Both the position numbers and the translations under genes were made by a program. From an uncultured Spirochaetota bacterium (lineage in GTDB: Bacteria; Spirochaetota; UBA4802; UBA5550): a stretch of DNA of 64,000 nt. Under the pieces are notes generated by a model. That model had not been told where the DNA came from, made no database searches, and saw only the letters and a program-made list of their open reading frames with translations. Each line of letters starts with the position of its first letter. The first letter of the stretch is position 1. The stretch lies in the NCBI GenBank assembly GCA_937872225.1, contig CALMRZ010000012.1, positions 44,301 through 108,300 of the forward strand, written 5' to 3'. Of this stretch, positions 35,759-44,278 are shown in pieces.

Positions 35759-36038
35759 CATACTGTCCTGCGCTGTACTGCTGCTGCCCGCGGCCGGCGC
35801 AGCCATACCTGCCGACAGGGCCGGTGAACCATCCGTCACCCAGTCTGCTGCTCAGGTCCTCCATGGGCAGGACATGCAAAAGAACGCCCCGTCAACCGAA
35901 CAGAAGCAGGAACCGTCAACAACGCTCTACCAGGTCATGGGCGTTGTGCTTTTCATCTGGATCGGCCTTGCCGTCTTTCTCTTCAGGCTCGACCGCAGGG
36001 TTGCTCGGCTGGAAAACCGGGCACAGCCCAAGCAATGA
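35745..36038 (+). CDS. ccmD: CcmD-like small membrane protein
   Basis: A 97-residue protein with an N-terminal signal-like segment and one C-terminal membrane helix followed by a basic stretch (VMGVVLFIWIGLAVFLFRLD, RRVARLE), as in CcmD, which helps release haem-CcmE. Longer than typical CcmD (about 50-70) because of an added Gln/Ser-rich segment. The start at 35745 overlaps ccmC by 14 bases. Identity rests on position and topology. Confidence 0.7.
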   Translation: MRLINILSCAVLLLPAAGAAIPADRAGEPSVTQSAAQVLHGQDMQKNAPSTEQKQEPSTTLYQVMGVVLFIWIGLAVFLFRLDRRVARLENRAQPKQ

Positions 36039-36060
36039 TCTTCATGCATGGAGAGGAACG

Positions 36061-36435
36061 ATGAAGCTTCGCACTATTCTGATATTCATCATTGGTCTGG
36101 CGTTACTGATCGCGGCGGTCTTCTTTGCCAGCGACGATATCCTTTCCCCCTACGTACCCTTCAAGGAAGCAAAAACGAGCGCCGGAAAGTACGTCCAGAT
36201 CATCGGCACGCTTGATAAATCCGTCCCGGTGACACACCGCGAAGGCGAATATACCTTCACCGCCATAGACAGGGAGGGAACCAGGCTGCGTGTCCTCCAC
36301 CGGGGAACCAAGCCGCAGAATTTCGAGCACACGGACCAGGTGGTCATGCTCGGCAAATACAGGACCGACGGGGATGTCTTCGAGGCCGACAAGGTCCTTG
36401 TCAAATGCCCGTCTAAATACAGGAGACAGGAATAA
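36061..36435 (+). CDS. ccmE: Variant haem chaperone CcmE (CxxxY type)
   Basis: A 124-residue protein with one N-terminal helix and the CcmE OB-fold (VQIIGTLDKSV, LRVLHRGTKPQNFEH, VVMLGKYRTDGDVFEADKVL). In standard CcmE a His in KHxxxY binds haem covalently; here the site reads KCPSKY, Cys116 to Tyr120 (Cys codon 36406-36408). This CxxxY variant is known from Desulfovibrio and archaea, where the Ccm system lacks CcmG and CcmH. GAGGAACG precedes the ATG. ccmF starts one base past the stop. Confidence 0.92.
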   Translation: MKLRTILIFIIGLALLIAAVFFASDDILSPYVPFKEAKTSAGKYVQIIGTLDKSVPVTHREGEYTFTAIDREGTRLRVLHRGTKPQNFEHTDQVVMLGKYRTDGDVFEADKVLVKCPSKYRRQE

Positions 36436-36436
36436 C

Positions 36437-38623
36437 ATGAATTTCAGCACGAGCATGGGAAACATTGTTGTCATAGCAGCGCTGTTCATATCCCTGGCAG
36501 CCATTGCCTGCGCCATACTGGACGCTTCGGGAAAACAATCGTTTCTTAAGCCGGCCGGCCTCCTGTACCAGGTGTCCGGCGGCGCCATTGCCCTGGCCGT
36601 ATTCCTGCTTCTGTATTACTTCATCGATTCCGATTTCCGCTTCGTGTACGTATACGAAAACTCATCACGGGACCTGGCCCTTCCCTACCGTATTGCCGCC
36701 TTCTGGGCCGGCAAGGAGGGAAGCTTCCTCCTGTGGCTCTTTTTCCTGAACATCTTCGGCCTGCTTATTGCAAAGAAATCTGACAATCCAACCGGCGCTG
36801 TTTCGTCGGTGATTCTTCTTTCCCAGATATTCATCCTCGTCATCCTTATCGTAGAAAGCCCCTTCACCTACATGTGGGATAAATTTCCGGAGAATTTCAG
36901 CCCCGGCCTGGTCCCCGGCGACGGCGCCGGTTTAACCCCCCTTCTCAAAGACCCGTGGATGGTCGCTCACCCGCCGGTCCTGTTTCTCGGCTACGCCTCG
37001 TCCACCATTGTCTTCGCCTATGCCGTGGACGCCCTGGTGAAAAAAGAATACCGGGAATGGATCGAACGGTCCTACCCGTGGCTCCTCTTCAGCATGGTCA
37101 CCCTGGGCATCGGCATTTTCCTCGGCGGCTACTGGGCCTACACGGTCCTCGGCTGGGGCGGGTACTGGGGCTGGGACCCCGTTGAAAATTCGTCCCTGAT
37201 CCCGTGGCTCATTTCCATCGCCCTGGTTCACGGCTTCATCCTCCAGCGGCGGAGCGGACATCTTTCCAGGACCACTATCGCCCTGGCGCTCCTGTATTTC
37301 ATCACGGTCTTCTACAGCACCTGGCTCACGAGAAGCGGCGTCCTCTCCAATTTCTCCGTCCATTCCTTCTCTGCCTCCGAGGTCGCCAAGTTCCTCCTGG
37401 CCTTCCTGCTGATCTATGCCGTATCGGCAGCAGCCCTCTTCGCGGTCAGGTTTAAAACGATAACCGGCGCAAGGGTGGATACCCCTGCCATCGACTGGAA
37501 GACCGTCACCGTGTACGGCATAATCGTCCTCGTTCTCTATGCCCTGGTAATCCTGGCCGGGACCTCCATGCCCCTGCTGTCGCAGCTCTTCATGGCGCGT
37601 CCCACCAACGTGACCTCGTCCTTTTACAATAACTTTTCCCTGCCCCTGGGAATGATAATCATAGTGCTGATGTTTGCCGCCACGACCCTCATCATCACGA
37701 AAAAGAACGATCTGCCGGGGAGGGAAACCATCGCGGCCGTCACCGCCGCTATAATCCTCGGCCTCGGCATAAACTGGGGCTTCACCGCGAGCGTCCCGGC
37801 CTATCTTTTTTCCATGCTGGCGGTGTTCCTTATACTGCGGGCCCTGATTGATTTGTTGAAGACCGGCTCCCGGGCCCTGCTTCCGTCCCGCCTGACCCAT
37901 ATCGGCGTCGGGTTCCTGGTGCTCGGCATCATCACCTCCGGCTTCCATACCACCTCGGTCCAGAAAAACCTGGAGAAGGGAAAGACCGCCACTATCGGCG
38001 ACCTGTCAATAACCTTCACCGGTTTCATCGAAGGCAGGGAATCGCACCTTCGGTTTACCGTGCGGGATAACGGCAGGACTACCGGCATCAAAACAGCCTA
38101 TTACTTCGATGAAAAAACCCAATCAATATACAAAGAGCCCTATATCCTTCCCGGTTTCTTCAATGATATCTACATTGCCCCGGAAAACTATGAAAGCGGC
38201 TCCAGCTCGGTGACCAGCCTGATCATTGCGAAGGGCGAGGAAAAAGTCTTCAGCGGCCTGAAGGTCCGCTTTTCCGGTTTCAGAACAGAGCATATGACAT
38301 CCGGCGAGCCATCAACCTACGCGGACATTGTGGTGAACGGGATACCGTTATCCCCCGGCCTCGCCTTCAGCCGCGGCGCCCTGCATCCCCGGGACCAGGG
38401 GATCCCCGGGACGGATCGGACCGTATCGCTCAGGGACATTGACGCAACCAGTAAAAAAATACTGCTCCATATAACCCCCGGGAAAAACATCGCCGTTCCT
38501 GAAGATTCGGTTATGGTCACGGTAACCAGGAAAAGGCTCATCTGGATGGTATGGCTGGGGACCCTGCTGATCTCGTCAGGCGGGGCCTATGGTTTTGGCA
38601 GGGCCCTGCGCCGGAACGGATAG
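36437..38623 (+). CDS. ccmF: Cytochrome c haem lyase subunit CcmF
   Basis: A 728-residue protein with about 14-15 membrane segments and the WWD haem-handling motif WGGYWGWDPVENSSLIPWL (about 238-256), with flanking conserved His such as AHPPVLFLGYA. CcmF receives haem from CcmE and ligates it to apocytochrome c, normally with CcmH and CcmI. The start at 36437 is one base after ccmE; the longer frame to 36290 would lie in ccmE. The C-terminal soluble domain (about 530-690) is typical. Confidence 0.95.
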   Translation: MNFSTSMGNIVVIAALFISLAAIACAILDASGKQSFLKPAGLLYQVSGGAIALAVFLLLYYFIDSDFRFVYVYENSSRDLALPYRIAAFWAGKEGSFLLWLFFLNIFGLLIAKKSDNPTGAVSSVILLSQIFILVILIVESPFTYMWDKFPENFSPGLVPGDGAGLTPLLKDPWMVAHPPVLFLGYASSTIVFAYAVDALVKKEYREWIERSYPWLLFSMVTLGIGIFLGGYWAYTVLGWGGYWGWDPVENSSLIPWLISIALVHGFILQRRSGHLSRTTIALALLYFITVFYSTWLTRSGVLSNFSVHSFSASEVAKFLLAFLLIYAVSAAALFAVRFKTITGARVDTPAIDWKTVTVYGIIVLVLYALVILAGTSMPLLSQLFMARPTNVTSSFYNNFSLPLGMIIIVLMFAATTLIITKKNDLPGRETIAAVTAAIILGLGINWGFTASVPAYLFSMLAVFLILRALIDLLKTGSRALLPSRLTHIGVGFLVLGIITSGFHTTSVQKNLEKGKTATIGDLSITFTGFIEGRESHLRFTVRDNGRTTGIKTAYYFDEKTQSIYKEPYILPGFFNDIYIAPENYESGSSSVTSLIIAKGEEKVFSGLKVRFSGFRTEHMTSGEPSTYADIVVNGIPLSPGLAFSRGALHPRDQGIPGTDRTVSLRDIDATSKKILLHITPGKNIAVPEDSVMVTVTRKRLIWMVWLGTLLISSGGAYGFGRALRRNG

Positions 38624-38646
38624 GGTACGGACTGGCCGGCCGGCTG

Positions 38647-39003
38647 TTACAGGCGCTTCTCTTCGATCATCATCTGCAGCGCTTTTCTCATGTTATCTAT
38701 TTCACCCATGAGCTTCTTGAAGGCGTCATCGGCCTTGTCAAGCTCATGGTTCTTCCCGATCTTTTCCAGCTCAAGGGCCGCGTTAAAGGCCTTTTCAGCG
38801 GAAAAATTCGCCACCGCGCCTTTAATGGTATGGGAGGTTTTTCCTATTTTATCGCTGTTCTTGTTGCTGATGGCATCTTCAATGGCGGAGACCAGCTTCG
38901 GCGAATCGGACAGGAACAGCTGCGCCAGTTCTTTGAAAAGATCAAAATCCCCGTCAAGACGCTCACTCAATGCTTTCCGGTTGATGTATTCTTCCGCTTT
39001 CAT
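38647..39003 (-). CDS. HPt-domain phosphotransfer protein
   Basis: A 118-residue four-helix protein. His58 in SHTIKGAVANF is the expected phosphorylated His of the HPt domain (HxxKG). The start at 39003 gives a minimal HPt; the longer frame has no support. HPt proteins relay phosphate between receiver domains in phosphorelays. No kinase or receiver is nearby, so it is an orphan. It converges with ccmF, with 23 bases between stops. Confidence 0.85.
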   Translation of the reverse strand: MKAEEYINRKALSERLDGDFDLFKELAQLFLSDSPKLVSAIEDAISNKNSDKIGKTSHTIKGAVANFSAEKAFNAALELEKIGKNHELDKADDAFKKLMGEIDNMRKALQMMIEEKRL

Positions 39004-39191
39004 TGGCCTTACTCCATTATTCCGGCCCACCGGAATCGTTTGCAATGCGGCCGAATAATACGGTATCATGGCCTATTTTATGGATATTGTCAAGAGTTAA
39101 ATAACGTCCATGGCGGCAGGCCTGCCATAAAAAATGTTGTCACCATGGCCATTGTTATTCGTATAGAGATGGATACGGGCCCCTTTTTTAA

Positions 39192-40103
39192 TTGACGGTC
39201 ATCAACGGGACCGGTATAGTAACGCGATCAACGGTACAGGAAATGATACAGACAGCATCGATAAACTTCCGCCCGGACGATGAAAGCTCCATGCCCCTTC
39301 TCGCCAATCTCATCGAATTCCTGGAAAAAAACCATATCAGGGTTCATCTTCCCGAGTATGACATTATCCGCGGGGAGGCGTTTTACCGCCTGGCAGTGCC
39401 CCGGGATCAGTTTGTCAATGGGGCCGACCTGATCATTGTCATAGGCGGCGACGGCACGTTCCTCCGGACGGCGCGGCTCTTCTGCGGCACCGGGAAGCCG
39501 ATCTTCGGCATAAACAGGGGAAGGCTCGGCTTCCTGACCGAATTCAGCCCGGTGGAATATCCCGTGTACCTGGAACAAGTCCTGCAGGGCCGCTATGCCA
39601 CGGTGGAGCGCCTCGTCCTTGAAGTCGCCCTCCATCGTGACGGCAAGGAAATAACCAGCCAGTGCTTTCTTAACGACGCGGTCCTCCACAAGGGGTCCTT
39701 CTCCCGCCCCATCCGCCTGGAACTTGAGATAGACGGCAATTTTTTCAGCTCCTACACCGGCGACGGCCTGATCATATCCACCCCCACCGGATCCACGGCC
39801 TATGCCCTTTCCGCCGGCGGTCCCATCATCACGCCTACCGAGGCGCGAATCCTGCTGCTGAGTCCCATCTGCCCCCACAGCCTTGCCATGCGCCCGTTGA
39901 TCATACCGGCATCCTCAGACTTCCGCGCGCGCATAGCCTCTGACTATAAAAATTTATTATTGACAATAGACGGTCAGGAGGTAATTGGAATCGACGGAAA
40001 GGACGAGATCCTGATCCGGCAGTCTCATAAAAATATAAACCTGATAACGCATCCGGAAAAAAATTACTTCGCCATCCTCCGCGAAAAGCTCGGATGGGGA
40101 TAA
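39192..40103 (+). CDS. nadK: NAD kinase
   Basis: A 303-residue ATP-NAD kinase that makes NADP. The GGDGT motif (residues 85-89) and the downstream GINRGRLGFLTE and FLNDAVLHKG segments are hallmarks, followed by TGDGLIISTPTGSTAYALSAGGP. The start codon is TTG 39192: an in-frame stop is directly upstream and the first ATG (39240) would remove the first family strand. No ribosome-binding site is evident. recN follows at once. Confidence 0.93.
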   Translation: MTVINGTGIVTRSTVQEMIQTASINFRPDDESSMPLLANLIEFLEKNHIRVHLPEYDIIRGEAFYRLAVPRDQFVNGADLIIVIGGDGTFLRTARLFCGTGKPIFGINRGRLGFLTEFSPVEYPVYLEQVLQGRYATVERLVLEVALHRDGKEITSQCFLNDAVLHKGSFSRPIRLELEIDGNFFSSYTGDGLIISTPTGSTAYALSAGGPIITPTEARILLLSPICPHSLAMRPLIIPASSDFRARIASDYKNLLLTIDGQEVIGIDGKDEILIRQSHKNINLITHPEKNYFAILREKLGWG

Positions 40104-40123
40104 GGCACTCCAGGATTACATAC

Positions 40124-41845
40124 ATGCTTCTCGAGATACGGATAAAAAACTTTGTCATCATAGAAGACCTGGTCATCTCCTTCGGCAGGGGACTCAACAT
40201 ACTGACCGGCGAAACCGGGGCCGGCAAATCGATCCTCATCGACGCCCTGTCCGGGGTGCTGGGGGAAAAGATGACCACCGACATGATACGGACCGGCTTT
40301 GAAAAAGCCACCCTTGAAGCCGTTTTTGACATAGCCGGTTCGGCCCAGGTGCGGCAGGTCCTCGATGAATCCGGCATTGACTGCGAGGATGACACCCTCA
40401 TTCTCCGCCGCGAGCTCTATTCCAGCGGCAAGGGTCGTTCCTTCGCCAATGCCGTGCAGGTCCCGGCGTCCAAGCTCAAGGAATTCTCTGAGTACCTCAT
40501 CGATATCCATGGCCAGAACGAGCACCAGAACATAGTCAAGGTATCCCGCCACCGCGAACTCCTGGACAGCTTTGGCGGCCTCGACGGCGACGTCGCAAGG
40601 GTCCGCGATATCCATGAGCGGCTCCAGAACCTGAAAGACCGCCTTAACTCCTTCGAGATCGATGAGCGGGAAAAGGCCCGCCGCATAGAATACAACTCCT
40701 TTGCCATCCGGGAGATCGAGGCCGCGGGACTCAAAACCGGCGAAGATGAAGAGCTCAAGAGCGAATCGCTGCTCCTGGCCAACTCTGAAAAGCTGTTCAG
40801 GGAAATAAACAACTCGTCGCGCCTCATGAGCGGCGAGGGGGGCATTCTCCAGAAGCTGAAGGGCGCCGACCAGAGCCTTTCCAAGGTATCGGAATACGAC
40901 CCTGAAATTGCCGGGATCCTTGACGCTATCAAGCAGGCCCAGTATTCCCTTGAAGACGCCTCCATCTACCTGCGCGATTACGAGAGCAACATGGATTTTT
41001 CTCCCGAACGTATAAACCAGGTCGAAGAGCGCCTCTCCCTGATATCGACCCTTAAAAAGAAATACGGCGACACCATCCAGGACATACTCAATTACGCGGA
41101 CAGGGCGCGCAAGGAGCTTGAGGCCATCAATTCCGGCGACGAGGAAAAAGAGCGCCTCACGGCGGAATACCGAAAGTCGGTAAAGGAGGCGAAGGACGTA
41201 GCCCTCGGTCTTTCGGAAAAGCGGAAAGAGACGGCAAAGCGCCTGGAGACCAGGGTCATGAAGGAGCTTGCCGACCTGGGCATGGCGGGAACGCAGTTCC
41301 GCGTATCGATCCAGCGCGAAGTGAACCCGGAGGGAGAGATCGAAGCAGACAACAAGCGCTACGTCCTCTACCCCCACGGCCTTGACCGCATTGAATTCCT
41401 CCTGTCAGCCAACGCCGGCGAGGACCTCCGCCAGCTCCGCAAGGTCGCGTCCGGCGGCGAAATGTCCCGCATCATGCTGGCAATAAAGAACGTCATCATG
41501 TCCGCCGACATCGTCGACAGCCTGGTCTTCGACGAGGTTGACGCTGGCATCGGCGGCAAGGTCGCCGAGATCGTCGGCCGCAAGCTCAAGTCCCTGGCCG
41601 GGAACCGACAGGTCCTCGTGGTGACCCACCTGCCCCAGATCGCGGCGATGTCAGACAGCCACTATTCCGTTCAGAAGGGAAAGGCCGGGGAGCGCATCAC
41701 CACCCTGGTGAAACAGCTCTCCCCGAAGGAAAAGGTCCGGGAAGTCGCCCGGATGCTTGCCGGCGAAACCATTACCGATATATCGTTGAAACACGCCGAA
41801 GAAATGGTGCGCAATGCGGAAAAGATCACCGCGGCCGGACGATAG
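40124..41845 (+). CDS. recN: DNA repair protein RecN
   Basis: A 573-residue SMC-like ATPase acting at double-strand breaks. Walker A TGETGAGKS (about 28-36), long central coiled coils (about 150-380), signature VASGGEMSRIMLAIK and Walker B DSLVFDEVDAGIGG are present, and length matches the family. Start 40124 (AGGA 8 bases upstream) is favoured; ATG 40094 overlapping nadK is the alternative. It is co-transcribed with nadK. Confidence 0.96.
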   Translation: MLLEIRIKNFVIIEDLVISFGRGLNILTGETGAGKSILIDALSGVLGEKMTTDMIRTGFEKATLEAVFDIAGSAQVRQVLDESGIDCEDDTLILRRELYSSGKGRSFANAVQVPASKLKEFSEYLIDIHGQNEHQNIVKVSRHRELLDSFGGLDGDVARVRDIHERLQNLKDRLNSFEIDEREKARRIEYNSFAIREIEAAGLKTGEDEELKSESLLLANSEKLFREINNSSRLMSGEGGILQKLKGADQSLSKVSEYDPEIAGILDAIKQAQYSLEDASIYLRDYESNMDFSPERINQVEERLSLISTLKKKYGDTIQDILNYADRARKELEAINSGDEEKERLTAEYRKSVKEAKDVALGLSEKRKETAKRLETRVMKELADLGMAGTQFRVSIQREVNPEGEIEADNKRYVLYPHGLDRIEFLLSANAGEDLRQLRKVASGGEMSRIMLAIKNVIMSADIVDSLVFDEVDAGIGGKVAEIVGRKLKSLAGNRQVLVVTHLPQIAAMSDSHYSVQKGKAGERITTLVKQLSPKEKVREVARMLAGETITDISLKHAEEMVRNAEKITAAGR

Positions 41846-42410
41846 AATCGACCTTTCCCTGGAGCTCACCGGCATCATACAGGAAATCGTCGCCCGCTGC
41901 CTGCCGCTGGGCCATATCGACGTCAACCGCGTCCTCGTCTGCGTCGGCTCCAACAGAAGCGGCCGCGGCGGGGGGCTATACGGCAAACTGATACCCCTTC
42001 GGTTCAAAGACGGTTCCCCGGTCCTGCAGTACCGGGGAAGGCTGTATGCCATCCCTGAAATATCCAACAACGGCCACTCCTGCCTCTATGTCATATATTT
42101 TTACATGCCGCGGTTTTTCGACCTCCCCTGGGAGGAGAAGCTCAGGGTCATCTTCCACGAGTTGTATCACATCAGTCCCCGCTTCGATGGGGACATACGC
42201 CGCATGGGCGCTGTCAAAAAGGCCCACGGGCATTCGAAAAAACATTTTGATTCGCTGTATGCTCCGGAACTCCGCACATTCAGCATGCATCTTCGCGATA
42301 CTCCCCATATGGACTTTCTCTCCATGAACTCCCGCGACCTGTATTCGCGGTACCGCCGCGTCACCGCCGTCAAGATGAAGCATCCCAGGCCGGTTATCAT
42401 TAATTGCTGA
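41814..42410 (+). CDS. Putative HExxH metallopeptidase
   Basis: A 198-residue protein overlapping recN by 32 bases. A zinc-peptidase-like VIFHELYHISPRFDGDIR (HExxH, about 104-108) is followed by HGHSKKHFDSLY, which could supply a third ligand. This resembles small putative metallopeptidases of the SprT/phage-metallopeptidase type. No signal peptide. Coupling to recN suggests a DNA-damage context, as for SprT-like proteases; this is inference. Confidence 0.72.
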   Translation: MRKRSPRPDDRIDLSLELTGIIQEIVARCLPLGHIDVNRVLVCVGSNRSGRGGGLYGKLIPLRFKDGSPVLQYRGRLYAIPEISNNGHSCLYVIYFYMPRFFDLPWEEKLRVIFHELYHISPRFDGDIRRMGAVKKAHGHSKKHFDSLYAPELRTFSMHLRDTPHMDFLSMNSRDLYSRYRRVTAVKMKHPRPVIINC

Positions 42411-42458
42411 TTTTTTAATGAAAACAACTTGACATGAGGGCCCTCCTGATGGCCTTGT

Positions 42459-42492
42459 TTCTATGCATAGAATCGTTTCTATTGGTAGAAAC
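42459..42492 (+). promoter_or_regulatory. Twin palindromes, probable TrpR operators
   Basis: Two copies of TTCTA-N4-TAGAA: TTCTATGCATAGAA (42459-42472) and, inside GTTTCTATTGGTAGAAAC (42475-42492), TTCTATTGGTAGAA. Their centres are 18 bases apart, ending 10 bases before the trpR-like ATG. TAGAAT (42468-42473) inside the first could serve as a -10 box. Their CTA-N4-TAG core is reminiscent of the tandem CTAG half-sites of TrpR operators. Autoregulation is inferred. Confidence 0.6.
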
Positions 42493-42502
42493 CGCACGGA
42501 TT

Positions 42503-42814
42503 ATGTCCACAAACAGATTGAAAGAAATAGCATCGGTCCTGGCCGAGACCGACGACCGCGAACTGATCGAAGCATTTTTAAAAAGCATCCTCACCAGGAA
42601 CGAGATCGATGAAATCGCGACCCGCTGGGAACTGGTAAAGCTCCTGGACGGCGGCATGAGCCAGAGAAAAATCGCCGACCGACTCGGCGTGAGCCTCTGC
42701 AAAATAACCAGGGGGTCGCGGGAGCTGAAGAAAACCCATTCGCCCTTCAGGACCATGATAGAGAAACACAAGGAAATCGTAAAAAAACAGCCTGCAAAAA
42801 AACAGGCCGAATAA
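42503..42814 (+). CDS. TrpR-family transcriptional regulator
   Basis: A 103-residue TrpR/YerC-type protein. The helical core LIEAFLKSILTRNEIDEIATRW leads to the HTH GMSQRKIADRLGVSLCKITRGSREL (about 51-75, split GMSQRKIADRLGVS and LCKITRGS), which is very close to the family pattern. ATG 42503 is preferred over 42434 because the family N-terminus begins near there and the operator-like palindromes lie before it. Directly upstream of trpB2 on the same strand, 15 bases apart. Confidence 0.88.
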   Translation: MSTNRLKEIASVLAETDDRELIEAFLKSILTRNEIDEIATRWELVKLLDGGMSQRKIADRLGVSLCKITRGSRELKKTHSPFRTMIEKHKEIVKKQPAKKQAE

Positions 42815-42829
42815 CATAAGGAGTATCGT

Positions 42830-44218
42830 ATGCAGACAAAAATATTTCTCGACGAAAGCGAAATGCCCCGCAAGTGGTACAATATCGCCGCTGACCTTCC
42901 GACGCCGCTGCAGCCTCCCCTGGGCCCGGACGGCAAGCCCGTCAGTCCCGACATGCTGGCGCCGGTTTTCCCCATGAACCTGATCGAACAGGAAGTGAGC
43001 CAGGAGCGGTGGATTGACATTCCCGAGGAAATTCTTCAGTTGCTGTACCGCTGGCGTCCGTCGCCCCTGCACCGCGCCTATCACCTGGAAAAGGCGCTGG
43101 GCACGCCGGCACGCATCTACTACAAGAATGAAAGCGTTTCCCCAGCGGGAAGCCATAAGCCGAACACCGCCGTCGCCCAGGCCTGGTACAACAAGCAGTT
43201 CGGCATAAAGAAGCTGACGACGGAAACCGGCGCCGGCCAGTGGGGAAGCGCCCTTGCCTTCGCCTGCTCCCTTATCGGCCTGGAGTGCAAGGTATTCATG
43301 GTCCGCATCAGCTTCGAGCAGAAACCGATGCGTAAAACCATGATGCAGACCTGGGGCGCCACCTGCATACCCAGCCCGAGCCCCGAGACCAAGGCGGGCC
43401 GGGAAGTCCTGGAAAAACATCCCGACACTCCGGGCAGTCTCGGGATAGCCATCAGTGAGGCCGTCGAGGCCGCGGTTTCCGATACCACCGGACAGACCCG
43501 GTATTCCCTCGGCAGCGTGCTGAACCATGTCCTCCTGCACCAGACCATCATCGGTCAGGAGGCGAAGATACAGATCCAGAAGGCCGGCGAGAAGAAGGTG
43601 GACGTCGTCATCGGGTGCGCCGGCGGCGGCAGCAATTTTGCCGGCCTGGCGTTCCCCTTCGCCAGCGACAAGATAAACGGCGCCCAGATGGAAATTATCC
43701 CGGTGGAGCCGGCTTCATGCCCCACCCTCACCAAGGGCCCCTTCATCTACGACCATGGCGACATCGCGAAGATGACGCCACTCCTTCCGATGCATTCCCT
43801 GGGCCACAGCTTCGTGCCGGATGCCATTCACGCCGGCGGCCTTCGCTACCACGGGATGGCGCCCCTCGTTTCGGCCGGCGTGGTTGAGGGGCTCTTCACC
43901 CCCATGGCACTCCAGCAGATCGAATGCTATAAGGCAGCCATGCTTTTCGCCAGAACAGAAGGTATCATCATCGCTCCGGAAACTAGCCACGCGGTCGCTG
44001 CGGCGATACGGAAAGCAAAAGAGGCGAAGGAAGAAGGGAAGGAAAAAGTTATCATCTTCAACCTGAGCGGCCACGGCCTGATGGACCTCTACGGCTACGA
44101 CCTCTTCCTCCAGGGCAAGCTGGTGGACCACGAGCTTCACCAGGACGAAGTCAATAAGGCCCTAGCTGAACTGGGCAGCCTGCCGAAGCCGTCTACCGCG
44201 AAAACCGGCAAGTGGTGA
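42830..44218 (+). CDS. trpB2: Tryptophan synthase beta-like protein TrpB2
   Basis: A 462-residue PLP enzyme of the TrpB2 branch, longer than TrpB1 (about 400). The PLP-lysine lies in [12 protein letters not shown] (Lys110), the phosphate-binding loop in [11 protein letters not shown], and the N-terminal extension ([20 protein letters not shown]) is TrpB2-specific. TrpB2 makes tryptophan from indole and serine, and can act without TrpA. AAGGAG lies 8 bases before the ATG. Predicted to be repressed by the TrpR-like protein. Confidence 0.95.
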   Translation: MQTKIFLDESEMPRKWYNIAADLPTPLQPPLGPDGKPVSPDMLAPVFPMNLIEQEVSQERWIDIPEEILQLLYRWRPSPLHRAYHLEKALGTPARIYYKNESVSPAGSHKPNTAVAQAWYNKQFGIKKLTTETGAGQWGSALAFACSLIGLECKVFMVRISFEQKPMRKTMMQTWGATCIPSPSPETKAGREVLEKHPDTPGSLGIAISEAVEAAVSDTTGQTRYSLGSVLNHVLLHQTIIGQEAKIQIQKAGEKKVDVVIGCAGGGSNFAGLAFPFASDKINGAQMEIIPVEPASCPTLTKGPFIYDHGDIAKMTPLLPMHSLGHSFVPDAIHAGGLRYHGMAPLVSAGVVEGLFTPMALQQIECYKAAMLFARTEGIIIAPETSHAVAAAIRKAKEAKEEGKEKVIIFNLSGHGLMDLYGYDLFLQGKLVDHELHQDEVNKALAELGSLPKPSTAKTGKW

Positions 44219-44228
44219 CATGGCCGGT

Positions 44229-44263
44229 CAGCCTGCCCGCATGGTCCTCATGAGGGCGGGCTG
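44229..44263 (+). terminator. Long hairpin after trpB2
   Basis: Arms of 15 bases (44229-44243 and 44249-44263) with a single mismatch and one G-T pair, around a 5-base loop, 10 bases past the stop. No T-run follows, so it may be a terminator of another kind or a stability hairpin. Confidence 0.5.
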
Positions 44264-44278
44264 TCATGCCGCTTTCTG

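Noticed and set aside
36932..37948. 338-residue minus-strand frame inside ccmF
   Set aside because: Shadow of ccmF, with shadow-type Gly/Asp/Glu/His composition.
40064..41377. 437-residue minus-strand frame opposite recN
   Set aside because: Antisense shadow; recN motifs are intact on the other strand.
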